Below are positions 17,421-25,524 of a stretch of 64,000 bases of DNA, one piece after another. The notes beneath the pieces were generated by a model. That model worked only from the letters and a program-made list of their open reading frames with translations, did no database searches and was not told the DNA's origin. The stretch is taken from positions 102,973 to 166,972 of the forward strand of contig NZ_KE384392.1 in NCBI RefSeq assembly GCF_000425505.1, written 5' to 3'. The translations under genes and the position numbers were made by a program. How positions within the stretch are numbered: the first letter of the stretch is position 1; every line of letters begins with the position of its first letter. The stretch is from Flavobacterium frigidarium DSM 17623 (GTDB lineage Bacteria; Bacteroidota; Bacteroidia; Flavobacteriales; Flavobacteriaceae).

Positions 17421-18146
17421 ATGACAAACGATAGTAAAGAGTCAAAATTAACAATTGAAAATTATTTAGACAATCACTATATTCACCGTAGCAATTGGCT
17501 TCGAGCAGCTGTACTTGGAGCAAATGACGGTATCATTTCTATTTCAAGTTTAGCTATTGGTATTGCGGCTGCAAGTGCAACCAGAGAGCCTATTGTCCTG
17601 GCAGGTGTTGCAGGACTTGTAGCTGGTGCTTTATCTATGGCTGCTGGGGAGTATGTTTCTGTAAGTTCCCAAACTGATACTGAAAAGGCAGATATTGAAA
17701 GAGAAAAAGTCGAACTTAAAGAAATGCCTGATGAAGAATTGAATATATTAGCTCAAATCTATGAGAGAAGAGGGCTTACAAAAGAAACGGCAATGCAAGT
17801 TGCTACTGAATTTACAGAAAAAGATGCATTAGCTGCACATGTAAGAGATGAATTAGGAATCAACGAAATTAGTCAGGCAAAACCAATTCAGGCGGCTTTG
17901 GCATCAGGTGCTTCTTTTACTATTGGGGGTGTATTGCCTTTATTGGCAGTGCTTTTTGCACCAGTTAAAGGCATGGAATATTGGTTGTACTCATCAACAA
18001 TTTTGTTTCTTATAATTTTAGGTGCGATTTCGGCAAAAACTGGGGGTTCAAGTATCTCTAAGGCAATTTTAAGAATTACGATTTGGGGAACAATTGCAAT
18101 GGGCTTGTCAGCATTAGTAGGTTATGTTTTCGGTGTAAGAGTATAA
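17421..18146 (+). CDS. VIT1/CCC1 family iron/manganese transporter
   Basis: The 241-residue membrane protein shows the family's signature first helix (LRAAVLGANDGIISISSLAIGIAAA), a second helix followed by AGEYVSVSSQTDTEKADIE, an acidic cytoplasmic helical linker (ERRGLTKETAMQVATEFTEKDALAAH) that in VIT1 binds metal, and three more C-terminal helices. It has five helices in total. The family moves Fe2+ or Mn2+ out of the cytosol. It lies 78 bp downstream of the metal pump adaptor on the same strand, which supports a metal-homeostasis role for the whole region. Co-regulation is not demonstrated. Confidence 0.92.
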   Translation: MTNDSKESKLTIENYLDNHYIHRSNWLRAAVLGANDGIISISSLAIGIAAASATREPIVLAGVAGLVAGALSMAAGEYVSVSSQTDTEKADIEREKVELKEMPDEELNILAQIYERRGLTKETAMQVATEFTEKDALAAHVRDELGINEISQAKPIQAALASGASFTIGGVLPLLAVLFAPVKGMEYWLYSSTILFLIILGAISAKTGGSSISKAILRITIWGTIAMGLSALVGYVFGVRV

Positions 18147-18170
18147 AAATAACAATTTTAAATAGTAATT

Positions 18171-18668
18171 ATGAACGACGCACATTGGCACTTAGTAGTT
18201 AATCATTTTCCAATTATAGGGGCCATCCTCGGTTTGGGAATTTTGATTGTAGGATTGGTTTTAAAAAATAATACAGTGAAAAACACCGCTTATATTGTAT
18301 TTGTTGTAGCTGCAATTTTTGCATTTGCAAGTATGGCAACTGGAGAGGGTGCTGAAGAACTAGTTGAAGATATGCCTAACATAGGACATCAAATCATTCA
18401 CGAACATGAGGAACTTGCTGAGAAATTAGCTCTTTTGTTATATGCCACAACATTTTTTAGTTTGTTGTCCATGTATACAGATGTAAAAAAGCATAAATAT
18501 GCTAAAACGATATCTATAGTAACACTGTTATTAGCCATTGGTTCCTCTATTGTTGGTACATTAGTAGGTAATTCTGGTGGAGAAATTCGTCATACAGAAA
18601 TTAGAGAAAACGGTATTATTGCCGCTCCAAGTAAGGAAAGTGTTAGTACTGGTAATGATAAAGAATAA
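18171..18668 (+). CDS. Small four-helix membrane protein, DUF2231-like
   Basis: The 165-residue protein has four hydrophobic helices (about residues 10-32, 38-55, 83-102 and 113-134). It begins MNDAHWHLVVNHFPIIGAI, resembling the NHFPI opening of DUF2231 membrane proteins, and carries several His residues (H5, H7, H12, then HQIIHEHEE) that could ligate haem or metal at the membrane surface. The C-terminal 30 residues are soluble. It starts 24 bp after the VIT1-like gene and is likely co-transcribed. I do not recognise a specific function. Confidence 0.7.
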   Translation: MNDAHWHLVVNHFPIIGAILGLGILIVGLVLKNNTVKNTAYIVFVVAAIFAFASMATGEGAEELVEDMPNIGHQIIHEHEELAEKLALLLYATTFFSLLSMYTDVKKHKYAKTISIVTLLLAIGSSIVGTLVGNSGGEIRHTEIRENGIIAAPSKESVSTGNDKE

Positions 18669-18719
18669 TAGTTTAAACATTAGATTTAACAAAAAAGCAA
18701 CATTAAGTTAAAATAATAA

Positions 18720-18751
18720 TTGCTTTTTAATAAAAAAATATTTTATATTTG
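18720..18751 (+). promoter_or_regulatory. Promoter of the histidine operon
   Basis: TTG at 18720-18722 and an exact TAnnTTTG (TATATTTG) at 18744-18751 are separated by 21 bp. The transcript would begin about 15-20 nt before the leader peptide ATG at 18774. Confidence 0.7.
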
Positions 18752-18773
18752 CATAAGAAAAATAAAACAAGTC

Positions 18774-18833
18774 ATGTTTACAAATACAGTACATCATCAT
18801 CATTTTCATTATTGCTCTCAAGCGATGTGTTAA
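18774..18833 (+). CDS. hisL: His operon leader peptide
   Basis: A 19-codon frame reads MFTNTVHHHHFHYCSQAMC and stops at TAA. Five of six consecutive codons, 7-10 and 12, are His. It sits between a consensus promoter and a strong intrinsic terminator, directly before hisG, which is the arrangement of a ribosome-mediated attenuator. Ribosomes short of charged His-tRNA would stall on codons 7-12 and leave the downstream segment CTCAAGCG (18817-18824) free. No Shine-Dalgarno is visible, as usual for this phylum. The peptide itself need have no function. Confidence 0.88.
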   Translation: MFTNTVHHHHFHYCSQAMC

Positions 18834-18893
18834 TGGTATGCATGTAAATCATCATATTAAAAAACCCGTTTGAGTACATCAAACGGGTTTTTT
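18817..18893 (+). promoter_or_regulatory. Histidine attenuator: intrinsic terminator with competing antiterminator pairing
   Basis: The terminator stem is 15 bp (18859-18873 with 18879-18893), loop GTACA, ending in a run of six T. The 5' arm contains CGTTTGAG (18867-18874). This can pair instead with CTCAAGCG at 18817-18824, inside leader codons 15-17, giving 8 bp including one G-U pair. Stalling at the His codons would allow this antiterminator. A ribosome reaching the stop codon at 18831 would cover the segment and let the terminator form. The pairing is read from the sequence; the mechanism follows enterobacterial his precedent. Confidence 0.8.
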
Positions 18894-18939
18894 ATTGCCT
18901 TAAACTGTACTCAGACTTAACTCTTTAAAAAACAAAAAA

Positions 18940-19797
18940 ATGAGTACTTTAAAAATTGCAATTCAAAAATCAGGACGTTTAAACGAAGACAGTATCCAAA
19001 TATTAAAAGATTGCGGAATCTCTATCAATAATGGGATTGACCAGCTAAAAGCAGAAGCATCTAACTTTCCTCTTGAAGTTTTATATCTTAGAAATTCAGA
19101 TATTCCACAATATTTAATTGATGGAGTAGTAGATATTGCTATTGTTGGAGATAATCTATTAGTAGAAAAAGGAAAAGGAATCCAAGTAGTTCAAAAATTA
19201 GGGTTTTCTAAATGCAAAGTATCTGTTGCCGTTCCTAAGGCATTCGAATACAAATCTATCAAGGACTTAGAAGGAATGCGTATCGCGACTTCTTATCCAA
19301 ATACGGTTATCGAATATTTCAACTCTTTTGGAGTTAATGTTGATATTCACCAAATTTCTGGGTCAGTTGAGATTGCTCCAAATATAGGTCTTGCAGACGC
19401 TATTGTAGATATCGTTTCAAGCGGAAGTACGTTATTCAAAAATAATTTGAAAGAAGTTGAGATTATTTATAAAAGTGAAGCAGTACTTGCGGTTTCTCCA
19501 AAAGTAACTCCAGAAGTTCAAAAATTAATCGACACTTTAAAATTTAGAATAGAATCAGTTTTAAGAGCTCGTAGATCAAAATACATTTTGATGAACGTAC
19601 CAAACGACAAAATCGAAGAAGTTGGAAAAATCCTTCCGGTATTACGTAGCTTAACTGTATTGCCATTGGCACAAGAAGGTTGGAGTAGTGTGCACTCGGT
19701 AATTGATAAGGATACGTTTTGGGATGTAATCGATCAATTAAAAGAGGCTGGAGCCGAAGGGATTTTGATTTGCCCAATTGAAAAAATGGTACTGTAA
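18940..19797 (+). CDS. hisG: ATP phosphoribosyltransferase, long form
   Basis: HisG joins ATP and PRPP in the first, feedback-inhibited step of histidine synthesis. At 285 residues it is the long form, with a catalytic domain of the type-2 periplasmic fold and a C-terminal ACT-like regulatory domain (about 215-285), so it should not need HisZ. Family motifs visible are AIQKSGRLNEDS, GDNLLVEKG, RIATSYPNTVIEYF and the PRPP-binding IVDIVSSGSTLF. It begins 46 bp after the attenuator stem and opens the operon. Confidence 0.97.
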   Translation: MSTLKIAIQKSGRLNEDSIQILKDCGISINNGIDQLKAEASNFPLEVLYLRNSDIPQYLIDGVVDIAIVGDNLLVEKGKGIQVVQKLGFSKCKVSVAVPKAFEYKSIKDLEGMRIATSYPNTVIEYFNSFGVNVDIHQISGSVEIAPNIGLADAIVDIVSSGSTLFKNNLKEVEIIYKSEAVLAVSPKVTPEVQKLIDTLKFRIESVLRARRSKYILMNVPNDKIEEVGKILPVLRSLTVLPLAQEGWSSVHSVIDKDTFWDVIDQLKEAGAEGILICPIEKMVL

Positions 19798-19889
19798 TTA
19801 AGTTTTAAGTAGTAATTCATAAGTTGTAAGTGACTTAGAGTTTGTCAAGCAGTGCTTAACTTTAAACCTTAAACTTTAAACTAAAAATC

Positions 19890-21173
19890 ATGAACAAAAT
19901 ATATAACCCAAAATCGGAAACATGGTCAGCTATTTTAGAGCGACCTACTAAAACGGTTGACGATATCGAACTCACAGTAAAAGAGATTTTCAAGGAAGTT
20001 CAAAAAAATGGGGATGCGGCTATAGCCAAATACACTTCGATTTTTGACGGAGTAGTATTTGAAAACTTAGAGGTTTCACAACAAGAAATTGAAAATGCAT
20101 TAGCAAACGTTCCTACTGAGTTAAAAGAAGCGATTCAATTAGCAAAAAGCAATATCGAAAAATTTCACACGGCTCAAAAAACAGCTAAGGTCGAAGTTGA
20201 AACGGTTGAAGGTGTGCAATGTTGGCAAGAAAAAAGACCCATCCAAAAAGTAGGTTTATATATTCCTGGCGGTACAGCACCTTTGTTTTCAACTGTTTTA
20301 ATGTTGGCGGTTCCAGCAAACATAGCAGGTTGTAAAGAAATTGTGTTGTGTTCACCACCAGACAAAAAAGGAAATATTAATCCAGCAATTTTATATGCTG
20401 CCAGTTTATGTGGCGTTACTAAAATATTAAAGGTGGGTGGAATTCAAGCGATTGCTGGTTTGACTTTTGGGACAGAAACGATACCAAAAGTGTACAAAAT
20501 TTTTGGACCAGGAAACCAGTTTGTAACCTTAGCAAAACAATTAGCAACACAATTTGGAGTAGCCATTGATATGCCTGCTGGACCTTCAGAATTATTAGTT
20601 GTTGCTGATGATGCGGCTGTTCCTGCTTTTGTAGCTTCAGATTTATTATCACAAGCAGAACATGGCGTAGATAGCCAAGTGATTTTGGTTTCGACTTCTA
20701 AAAAATTGATTGATGCCGTTGAAGAAGAAATTCAACTTCAATTAGAGCAATTGCCTCGTAAAGAAATTGCTGAGAAAGCAATAGCCAACTCTAAATTGAT
20801 CTTTGTCGAAAACGATGCAATTGCTTTAGATTTAATCAACGAATACGGACCAGAACACTTTATTGTTTGCACTGCTAATGATGATTTTTACATCAACAGA
20901 ATAGAAAATGCAGGATCTGTTTTTATTGGAAATTATACTCCTGAAAGTGCTGGAGATTATGCATCAGGGACTAATCATACTTTGCCAACAAACGGTTATG
21001 CTAAGAATTACAGTGGTGTCAATTTAGATAGTTTTACTAAATCGATGACGTTCCAAAAAATTTCTGAAAAAGGAATTCAGAATATTGGTAACGCTATTGA
21101 GATTATGGCAGCAGCGGAAGGGTTGCAAGCACATAAGAATGCTGTAACTTTGAGATTGAAGAGTTTAGAATAA
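19890..21173 (+). CDS. hisD: Histidinol dehydrogenase
   Basis: HisD performs the last two oxidations, L-histidinol to L-histidine, with NAD and zinc. The 427-residue length is normal. Visible motifs are YIPGGTAPLFSTVLML, the Rossmann-like KVGGIQAIAGLTFGTE, KIFGPGNQFV, IDMPAGPSELLV, the zinc-site stretch DLLSQAEHG, and the catalytic NEYGPEHF and ASGTNHTLPTNGYAK regions. The 92-bp spacer from hisG is made of short degenerate repeats (variants of CTTTAAAC) and ends in an A-rich start region. Confidence 0.97.
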   Translation: MNKIYNPKSETWSAILERPTKTVDDIELTVKEIFKEVQKNGDAAIAKYTSIFDGVVFENLEVSQQEIENALANVPTELKEAIQLAKSNIEKFHTAQKTAKVEVETVEGVQCWQEKRPIQKVGLYIPGGTAPLFSTVLMLAVPANIAGCKEIVLCSPPDKKGNINPAILYAASLCGVTKILKVGGIQAIAGLTFGTETIPKVYKIFGPGNQFVTLAKQLATQFGVAIDMPAGPSELLVVADDAAVPAFVASDLLSQAEHGVDSQVILVSTSKKLIDAVEEEIQLQLEQLPRKEIAEKAIANSKLIFVENDAIALDLINEYGPEHFIVCTANDDFYINRIENAGSVFIGNYTPESAGDYASGTNHTLPTNGYAKNYSGVNLDSFTKSMTFQKISEKGIQNIGNAIEIMAAAEGLQAHKNAVTLRLKSLE

Positions 21174-21290
21174 GAGACAAGAAACAGGATGCAGGAAACA
21201 AGATGCAAGATATTAGAGAAGTAGACACAGTATAAAAGTCTTTTCTTCTTGACTCTTGATTCTAATTTTTTCCTCTACAAACATAAGAAA

Positions 21291-22346
21291 ATGGAAAATT
21301 TCGATATAAATAATTTAGTTCGTGAGAACGTTAAAACCATGAAGCCGTATTCATCGGCGCGTGATGAATTTAAGGATTTTGACGTAGCTCAAATGATTTT
21401 TTTGGACGCTAATGAAAATCCGTATCAAAATGGAGTAAACAGGTATCCTGATCCTCAACAAAGCAGTGTTAAAGCCGTTTTAGCAAAACAAAGAAACTTG
21501 AAAGTTAACCAAGTTTTACTAGGAAATGGTAGCGATGAAGTCCTAGATCTACTTTTTAGAGCGTTTTGCGAACCTAAAACAGACAACGTGATAACATTGC
21601 CACCTACTTACGGAATGTACGGCGTTTTAGCTAATATTAATTCGGTGGAGAATAGAGAAGTACTGCTTTCTACTGATTTTCAACCAGAGATTGAAAGTAT
21701 TCTTGAAGCGGTTGATGCAAACACAAAGATGATTTTCCTTTGTTCGCCAAATAATCCAACAGGGAATTCTTTTGCAGATGAAAGTGTGGTAACTTTATTG
21801 CAAAATTTCAAAGGGTTGGTAGTTGTCGATGAAGCATATATCGACTTCTCAAAAAAACCAAGTTGGCTGGTTGAATTAGATGAATATCCTAATTTGGTTA
21901 TCACTCAAACCTTGTCGAAAGCGTATGGTTTGGCAGGGATTCGTTTGGGGATTTGTTATGCTTCGGCAGCAATTATCGCGGTTTTAAACAAGATAAAGCC
22001 ACCTTATAATGTCAATGAGTTGACACAACGAAGAGCATTAGAAAGATTAGCTGATAAAGAGAAAATTAAACTTGAAATAGACTCTATTGTAAAACAAAGA
22101 GATGATTTACTTAAAGTATTAGATGAAGTAAATTTCGTTTCTAAAATTTATCCTACTGAAGCTAATTTTGTGCTAATAAAAGTTGATGATGCGACAAAAA
22201 GATACAATGAATTAATCGCTAAAGGAATTGTGATTAGAAATAGAACCACACAACCGCTTTGTGAAAATACGTTGCGACTGACAATTGGAACTGTAGAGGA
22301 AAACAAGAAATTGATGGAAGCTTTATTAGCAATAGGACAACCATAA
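21291..22346 (+). CDS. hisC: Histidinol-phosphate aminotransferase
   Basis: HisC is a PLP enzyme converting imidazole-acetol phosphate and glutamate to histidinol phosphate. The product is 351 residues from the ATG at 21291. A TTG at 21249 extends the frame but lies in the repetitive spacer and is unlikely. Motifs are LDANENP, YPDPQQ, LGNGSDEVLDLL, CSPNNPTGN, VVDEAYIDF, and TLSKAYGLAGIRLG with the PLP-binding Lys. The spacer before it holds purine-rich near-repeats (variants of AAACAGGATGCA) and then a pyrimidine-rich stretch. Confidence 0.97.
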   Translation: MENFDINNLVRENVKTMKPYSSARDEFKDFDVAQMIFLDANENPYQNGVNRYPDPQQSSVKAVLAKQRNLKVNQVLLGNGSDEVLDLLFRAFCEPKTDNVITLPPTYGMYGVLANINSVENREVLLSTDFQPEIESILEAVDANTKMIFLCSPNNPTGNSFADESVVTLLQNFKGLVVVDEAYIDFSKKPSWLVELDEYPNLVITQTLSKAYGLAGIRLGICYASAAIIAVLNKIKPPYNVNELTQRRALERLADKEKIKLEIDSIVKQRDDLLKVLDEVNFVSKIYPTEANFVLIKVDDATKRYNELIAKGIVIRNRTTQPLCENTLRLTIGTVEENKKLMEALLAIGQP

Positions 22347-22365
22347 ATATATAATTAGATATAAA

Positions 22366-22458
22366 GTGCGTGAGGGATAGTAGTGGAGCTCTTTTTATGA
22401 CCGAGGAACGAAGTCATAAAAAAGCGGGAACGAATAGCCCGACCCATAGGGACACGCC
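22366..22458 (+). repeat. Structured intergenic element (three-stem, flavobacterial type) between hisC and hisB
   Basis: The segment folds on paper into a three-way structure. The closing stem is GCGTG (22368-22372) with CACGC (22453-22457), supported by GGG/CCC. Hairpin one is CTTTTTATGAC (22391-22401) with GTCATAAAAAAG (22413-22424). Hairpin two is CGGG (22425-22428) with CCCG (22438-22441). The phrases GTGAGGGATAG and AGCCCGACCC resemble a repeat I recall from flavobacterial intergenic regions; I cannot verify copy number here. No second copy is seen in this window. It lies inside the his transcript. Confidence 0.6.
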
Positions 22459-22521
22459 AAAATAAAAAATAAAACACAACTAGCCAAAGGCCAAAAGCTA
22501 ACAGCTAAAAGCTTATATAAA

Positions 22522-23658
22522 ATGAAAAAAGTACTTTTTATCGATCGTGATGGAACGATTGTATTGGAACCAGAAGGGTATCAATTAGACAGCCTTGATA
22601 AATTAGAGTTTTACCCAAAAGCTTTTCAGTATTTGGCTAAAATTGCTAATGAGCTGGATTATGAATTAGTAATGGTAACAAATCAGGACGGATTGGGAAC
22701 AAATAGTTTTCCGGAAGATACGTTTTGGCCAACGCAAAATTTCATCTTGAGAGCTTTTGAAAATGAAGGAGTTTTATTCGACGATATTTTTGTAGACCGC
22801 TCTTTTCCTGAAGACAATGCGCCTACTCGCAAGCCGCGAACGGGTATGTTGACTAAATATATAGATAATCCGGCTTATGATTTAGCTAACTCATTTGTAT
22901 TAGGTGATCGTTTAACTGACATTGAATTGGCTAAAAACTTGGGAGCAAAGGCCATTTTTATGAACACGGCTGACGGTGCTGGAAGTTCTGAAATTGCTTC
23001 AAAACGTGAGGAATTAGATAATGTGATTAGTTTGCAATCTACAGATTGGAAAGTGATTTACGAGTTCTTGAAACTGGAAGCACGTTCAGCTACGATTTCG
23101 AGAAAAACAAATGAAACTGATATTTACATTAACTTGAATCTTGATGGTACAGGGAAAAGCAAAATCGAAACCGGAATTGCCTTTTTTGATCACATGCTTG
23201 ACCAAATTGCACGCCATGGACAAATGGACTTAGAAATTGTTGTGAAAGGAGATTTAGAAGTGGATGAGCATCACACTATTGAAGATACTGCTATTGCTCT
23301 AGGAGAAGTTTTTGCTAAAGCATTAGGAAACAAATTAGGTATTGAAAGATATGGTTTTTGTTTACCAATGGACGATTGCTTAGCGCAGGTGGCTATTGAC
23401 TTTGGAGGTAGAAACTGGTTGGTTTGGGAAACCGAATTTAAGCGTGAAATGGTAGGGAAGATGCCCACAGAGATGTTCTTGCATTTCTTTAAATCATTCT
23501 CAGATGGTGCAAAAGCAAACATCAACATCAAAGCCGAAGGCGACAATGAACACCATAAAATTGAAGCGATTTTCAAGGCTTTCGCCAAAGCGATAAAAGT
23601 TGCCGTGAAACGCGACACAGAGAAAATGATTTTGCCATCGACTAAAGGGATGTTGTAA
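22522..23658 (+). CDS. hisB: Bifunctional histidinol-phosphatase / imidazoleglycerol-phosphate dehydratase
   Basis: The 378-residue protein is a fusion of two his enzymes, as in E. coli. Residues about 1-165 are a HAD phosphatase (DRDGTI nucleophile motif, [24 protein letters not shown]) that removes phosphate from histidinol phosphate. Residues about 185-378 are the manganese-dependent dehydratase ([47 protein letters not shown]). It acts at steps 6 and 8 of the pathway. Confidence 0.97.
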   Translation: MKKVLFIDRDGTIVLEPEGYQLDSLDKLEFYPKAFQYLAKIANELDYELVMVTNQDGLGTNSFPEDTFWPTQNFILRAFENEGVLFDDIFVDRSFPEDNAPTRKPRTGMLTKYIDNPAYDLANSFVLGDRLTDIELAKNLGAKAIFMNTADGAGSSEIASKREELDNVISLQSTDWKVIYEFLKLEARSATISRKTNETDIYINLNLDGTGKSKIETGIAFFDHMLDQIARHGQMDLEIVVKGDLEVDEHHTIEDTAIALGEVFAKALGNKLGIERYGFCLPMDDCLAQVAIDFGGRNWLVWETEFKREMVGKMPTEMFLHFFKSFSDGAKANINIKAEGDNEHHKIEAIFKAFAKAIKVAVKRDTEKMILPSTKGML

Positions 23659-23660
23659 AA

Positions 23661-23687
23661 TCCCCTAACCCCCGAAGGGGAATTTGA
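23661..23687 (-). repeat. GC-rich palindromic repeat, copy 1 (after hisB)
   Basis: The 27-bp segment contains CCCCCGAAGGGG and begins 3 bp after the hisB stop. It is an inverted, slightly diverged copy of 23746-23773. Its G/C runs stand out against the AT-rich surroundings. It looks like a REP/MITE-type element mobile by insertion, although no transposase is present. Confidence 0.7.
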
Positions 23688-23718
23688 ATAAATTGAACAT
23701 AATATAAAGTTTTTAGAA

Positions 23719-24348
23719 ATGAGTCAAGATAATAAAATATCTACTTCAACTCCCCCTTCGGGGGCTGGGGGGATAGTAATAATAAACTACGGAGCAGGGA
23801 ATATTCAAAGCATTATGTTTGCGATCGAAAGATTGGGATATAAGGCGGTATTGAGTAATGATCCAGCCGAGATAAAAGCAGCGGACAAAGTAATTTTTCC
23901 AGGTGTTGGTGAGGCGAGTTCAGCGATGAAAATGCTTTTGGCGAGTGGTTTAGACGCATTGATTCCTACACTGACGCAGCCTGTACTGGGAATTTGTCTC
24001 GGAATGCAATTAATGTGCAATAAAACCGAAGAAGGAAACACCCAGGGATTGGGAATTTTTGACGTAGATGTGCTTAAATTTTCGAATAAAGTAAAGGTGC
24101 CTCAAATGGGTTGGAATACAATTTACAACCTGAAATCAGATTTATTTAAAGACATCTCAGAAGACGAATACATGTATTTAGTCCACAGTTTTTACGCTCC
24201 TGATTGCGTCGAATCGATTGCGACTACTAATTACGAACAAGAATATGCATCGGCACTGCAAAAAAACAATTTTTACGGAACCCAATTTCACCCGGAAAAA
24301 AGTGGTGACGTAGGGGAGAAAATTCTGGGGAATTTTCTGCAACTTTAA
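23719..24348 (+). CDS. hisH: Imidazole glycerol phosphate synthase, glutamine amidotransferase subunit
   Basis: HisH is a class I amidotransferase that releases ammonia from glutamine for HisF. The triad region is visible as GICLGMQ (C93) and GTQFHPEKSG (His, Glu). The 209-residue length exceeds the family norm because of an N-terminal extension of about 18 residues before the usual first strand (IVIINYGAGNIQS). Most of the extension after residue 10 is encoded by a GC-rich repeat (23746-23773), giving TPPSGAGG. No other ATG or GTG lies between it and the conserved strand, so translation very likely runs through the repeat. Confidence 0.95.
   Translation: MSQDNKISTSTPPSGAGGIVIINYGAGNIQSIMFAIERLGYKAVLSNDPAEIKAADKVIFPGVGEASSAMKMLLASGLDALIPTLTQPVLGICLGMQLMCNKTEEGNTQGLGIFDVDVLKFSNKVKVPQMGWNTIYNLKSDLFKDISEDEYMYLVHSFYAPDCVESIATTNYEQEYASALQKNNFYGTQFHPEKSGDVGEKILGNFLQL
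23746..23773 (+). repeat. GC-rich palindromic repeat, copy 2 (inside the hisH coding start)
   Basis: The 28-bp segment is the inverse counterpart of 23661-23687. Both contain the core CCCCCGAAGGGG read on one strand or the other, flanked by TTGA-like ends. It lies wholly within hisH, in frame, and encodes part of the N-terminal extension. Confidence 0.7.
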
Positions 24349-24383
24349 ACTTTAAACCTGAAACCTGAAACCAAAAAGAAATC

Positions 24384-25115
24384 ATGCGTATAATACCAGC
24401 CATAGACATCATTGACGGAAAATGTGTTCGCTTATCAAAAGGCGATTACAACACTAAAATTATATACAACGAAAACCCGCTTGAAGTTGCCAAAGAATTT
24501 GAAGCACATGGAATTGAATACTTACACTTAGTAGATCTTGACGGAGCGAAGTCAAGCAAAATTGTCAATTATAAAATACTAGAACAAATTGCAAGTCAAA
24601 CGAGTTTGAAAATCGATTTTGGTGGTGGATTAAAGTCGGATGCCGATTTGAAAATTGCTTTTGAAAGTGGTGCGAACCAAATTACAGGTGGAAGCATTGC
24701 TGTAAAAAATAGAGCTGTTTTTGAAAAATGGATCGCAGAATACGGAGCTGATAAAATTATTTTAGGTGCTGATGCAAATAACGAAAAAGTAGCTGTTTCT
24801 GGTTGGTTAGAAGAATCAGATCAGGAGTTGGTTCCTTTTATTCAAGGGTATCAATCAAAAGGAATTGAGTACGTAATTTGTACAGATATAGCCAAAGACG
24901 GAATGCTTGAAGGTCCAAGTTTTGAACTGTACGCAAAGATTTTGGCGGAGGCCCAAGGAATCAAATTAATCGCTTCAGGTGGAATTTCGACTTTTGATGA
25001 ATTGCCTAAACTAGCCGAAATAGGTTGTGAAGGAACCATCATAGGTAAAGCGATTTACGAAGGAAGGATTTCAATGAAACAACTAGAGAACTACGTTTTG
25101 AGTAGTAAGTCATGA
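24384..25115 (+). CDS. hisA: ProFAR isomerase
   Basis: The 243-residue (beta-alpha)8 barrel carries out the Amadori rearrangement of ProFAR to PRFAR. Motifs are [19 protein letters not shown] with the catalytic Asp near the N-terminus, [42 protein letters not shown] with the second catalytic Asp, and [11 protein letters not shown]. The spacer from hisH is made of AAACCTGAAACC-like units. Confidence 0.97.
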   Translation: MRIIPAIDIIDGKCVRLSKGDYNTKIIYNENPLEVAKEFEAHGIEYLHLVDLDGAKSSKIVNYKILEQIASQTSLKIDFGGGLKSDADLKIAFESGANQITGGSIAVKNRAVFEKWIAEYGADKIILGADANNEKVAVSGWLEESDQELVPFIQGYQSKGIEYVICTDIAKDGMLEGPSFELYAKILAEAQGIKLIASGGISTFDELPKLAEIGCEGTIIGKAIYEGRISMKQLENYVLSSKS

Positions 25116-25131
25116 GGATTAAGTTGTAAGT

Positions 25132-25491
25132 ATGGGAGAAGATATAATAAAGGTAAAGAGTTTTTTATTTGCGATTAGAATTGTGAACCTCTACAAGACT
25201 TTAGTTTCTAGAAATGAATATGTCATGAGCAAACAAGTTTTGCGTTCTGGTACTTCAATAGGTGCAAATATTCGAGAAGCAAAAAATGCGGAAAGTAGAG
25301 CTGATTTTATTCATAAAATGGGAATTTCTCAAAAAGAGGCAGACGAAACTTTATACTGGTTAGAACTTTTACAAGCAACAAAATACCTTTCACAAGAAGA
25401 ATTTGACAGTTTACATAACGATGGCGTTGAAATTTTAAAACTGATAAAAAGCATTATTATCTCTGCTAAAAATAATCAGAAAAAAACTTAA
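25132..25491 (+). CDS. Four-helix bundle protein (S23/intervening-sequence family) inside the his operon
   Basis: The 119-residue, largely helical protein matches the four-helix bundle family first known from 23S rRNA intervening sequences. Typical segments are VLRSGTSIGANIREA, SRADFIHKMGISQKEADETLYWLELL and a Lys-rich C-terminus. No rRNA is present here, and the gene sits in frame direction between hisA (16 bp gap) and hisF (33 bp gap), where it has no known role in histidine synthesis. Such genes are scattered through flavobacterial genomes. It is probably an inserted passenger transcribed with the operon. Function is unknown. Confidence 0.9.
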   Translation: MGEDIIKVKSFLFAIRIVNLYKTLVSRNEYVMSKQVLRSGTSIGANIREAKNAESRADFIHKMGISQKEADETLYWLELLQATKYLSQEEFDSLHNDGVEILKLIKSIIISAKNNQKKT

Positions 25492-25524
25492 TGCTTCATC
25501 CTTATTAATTAATACTTACTATAC

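Noticed and set aside
25132..25491. Four-helix (S23-type) protein as a sign of an rRNA operon
   Set aside because: No rRNA sequence is visible around it; the gene lies between hisA and hisF.
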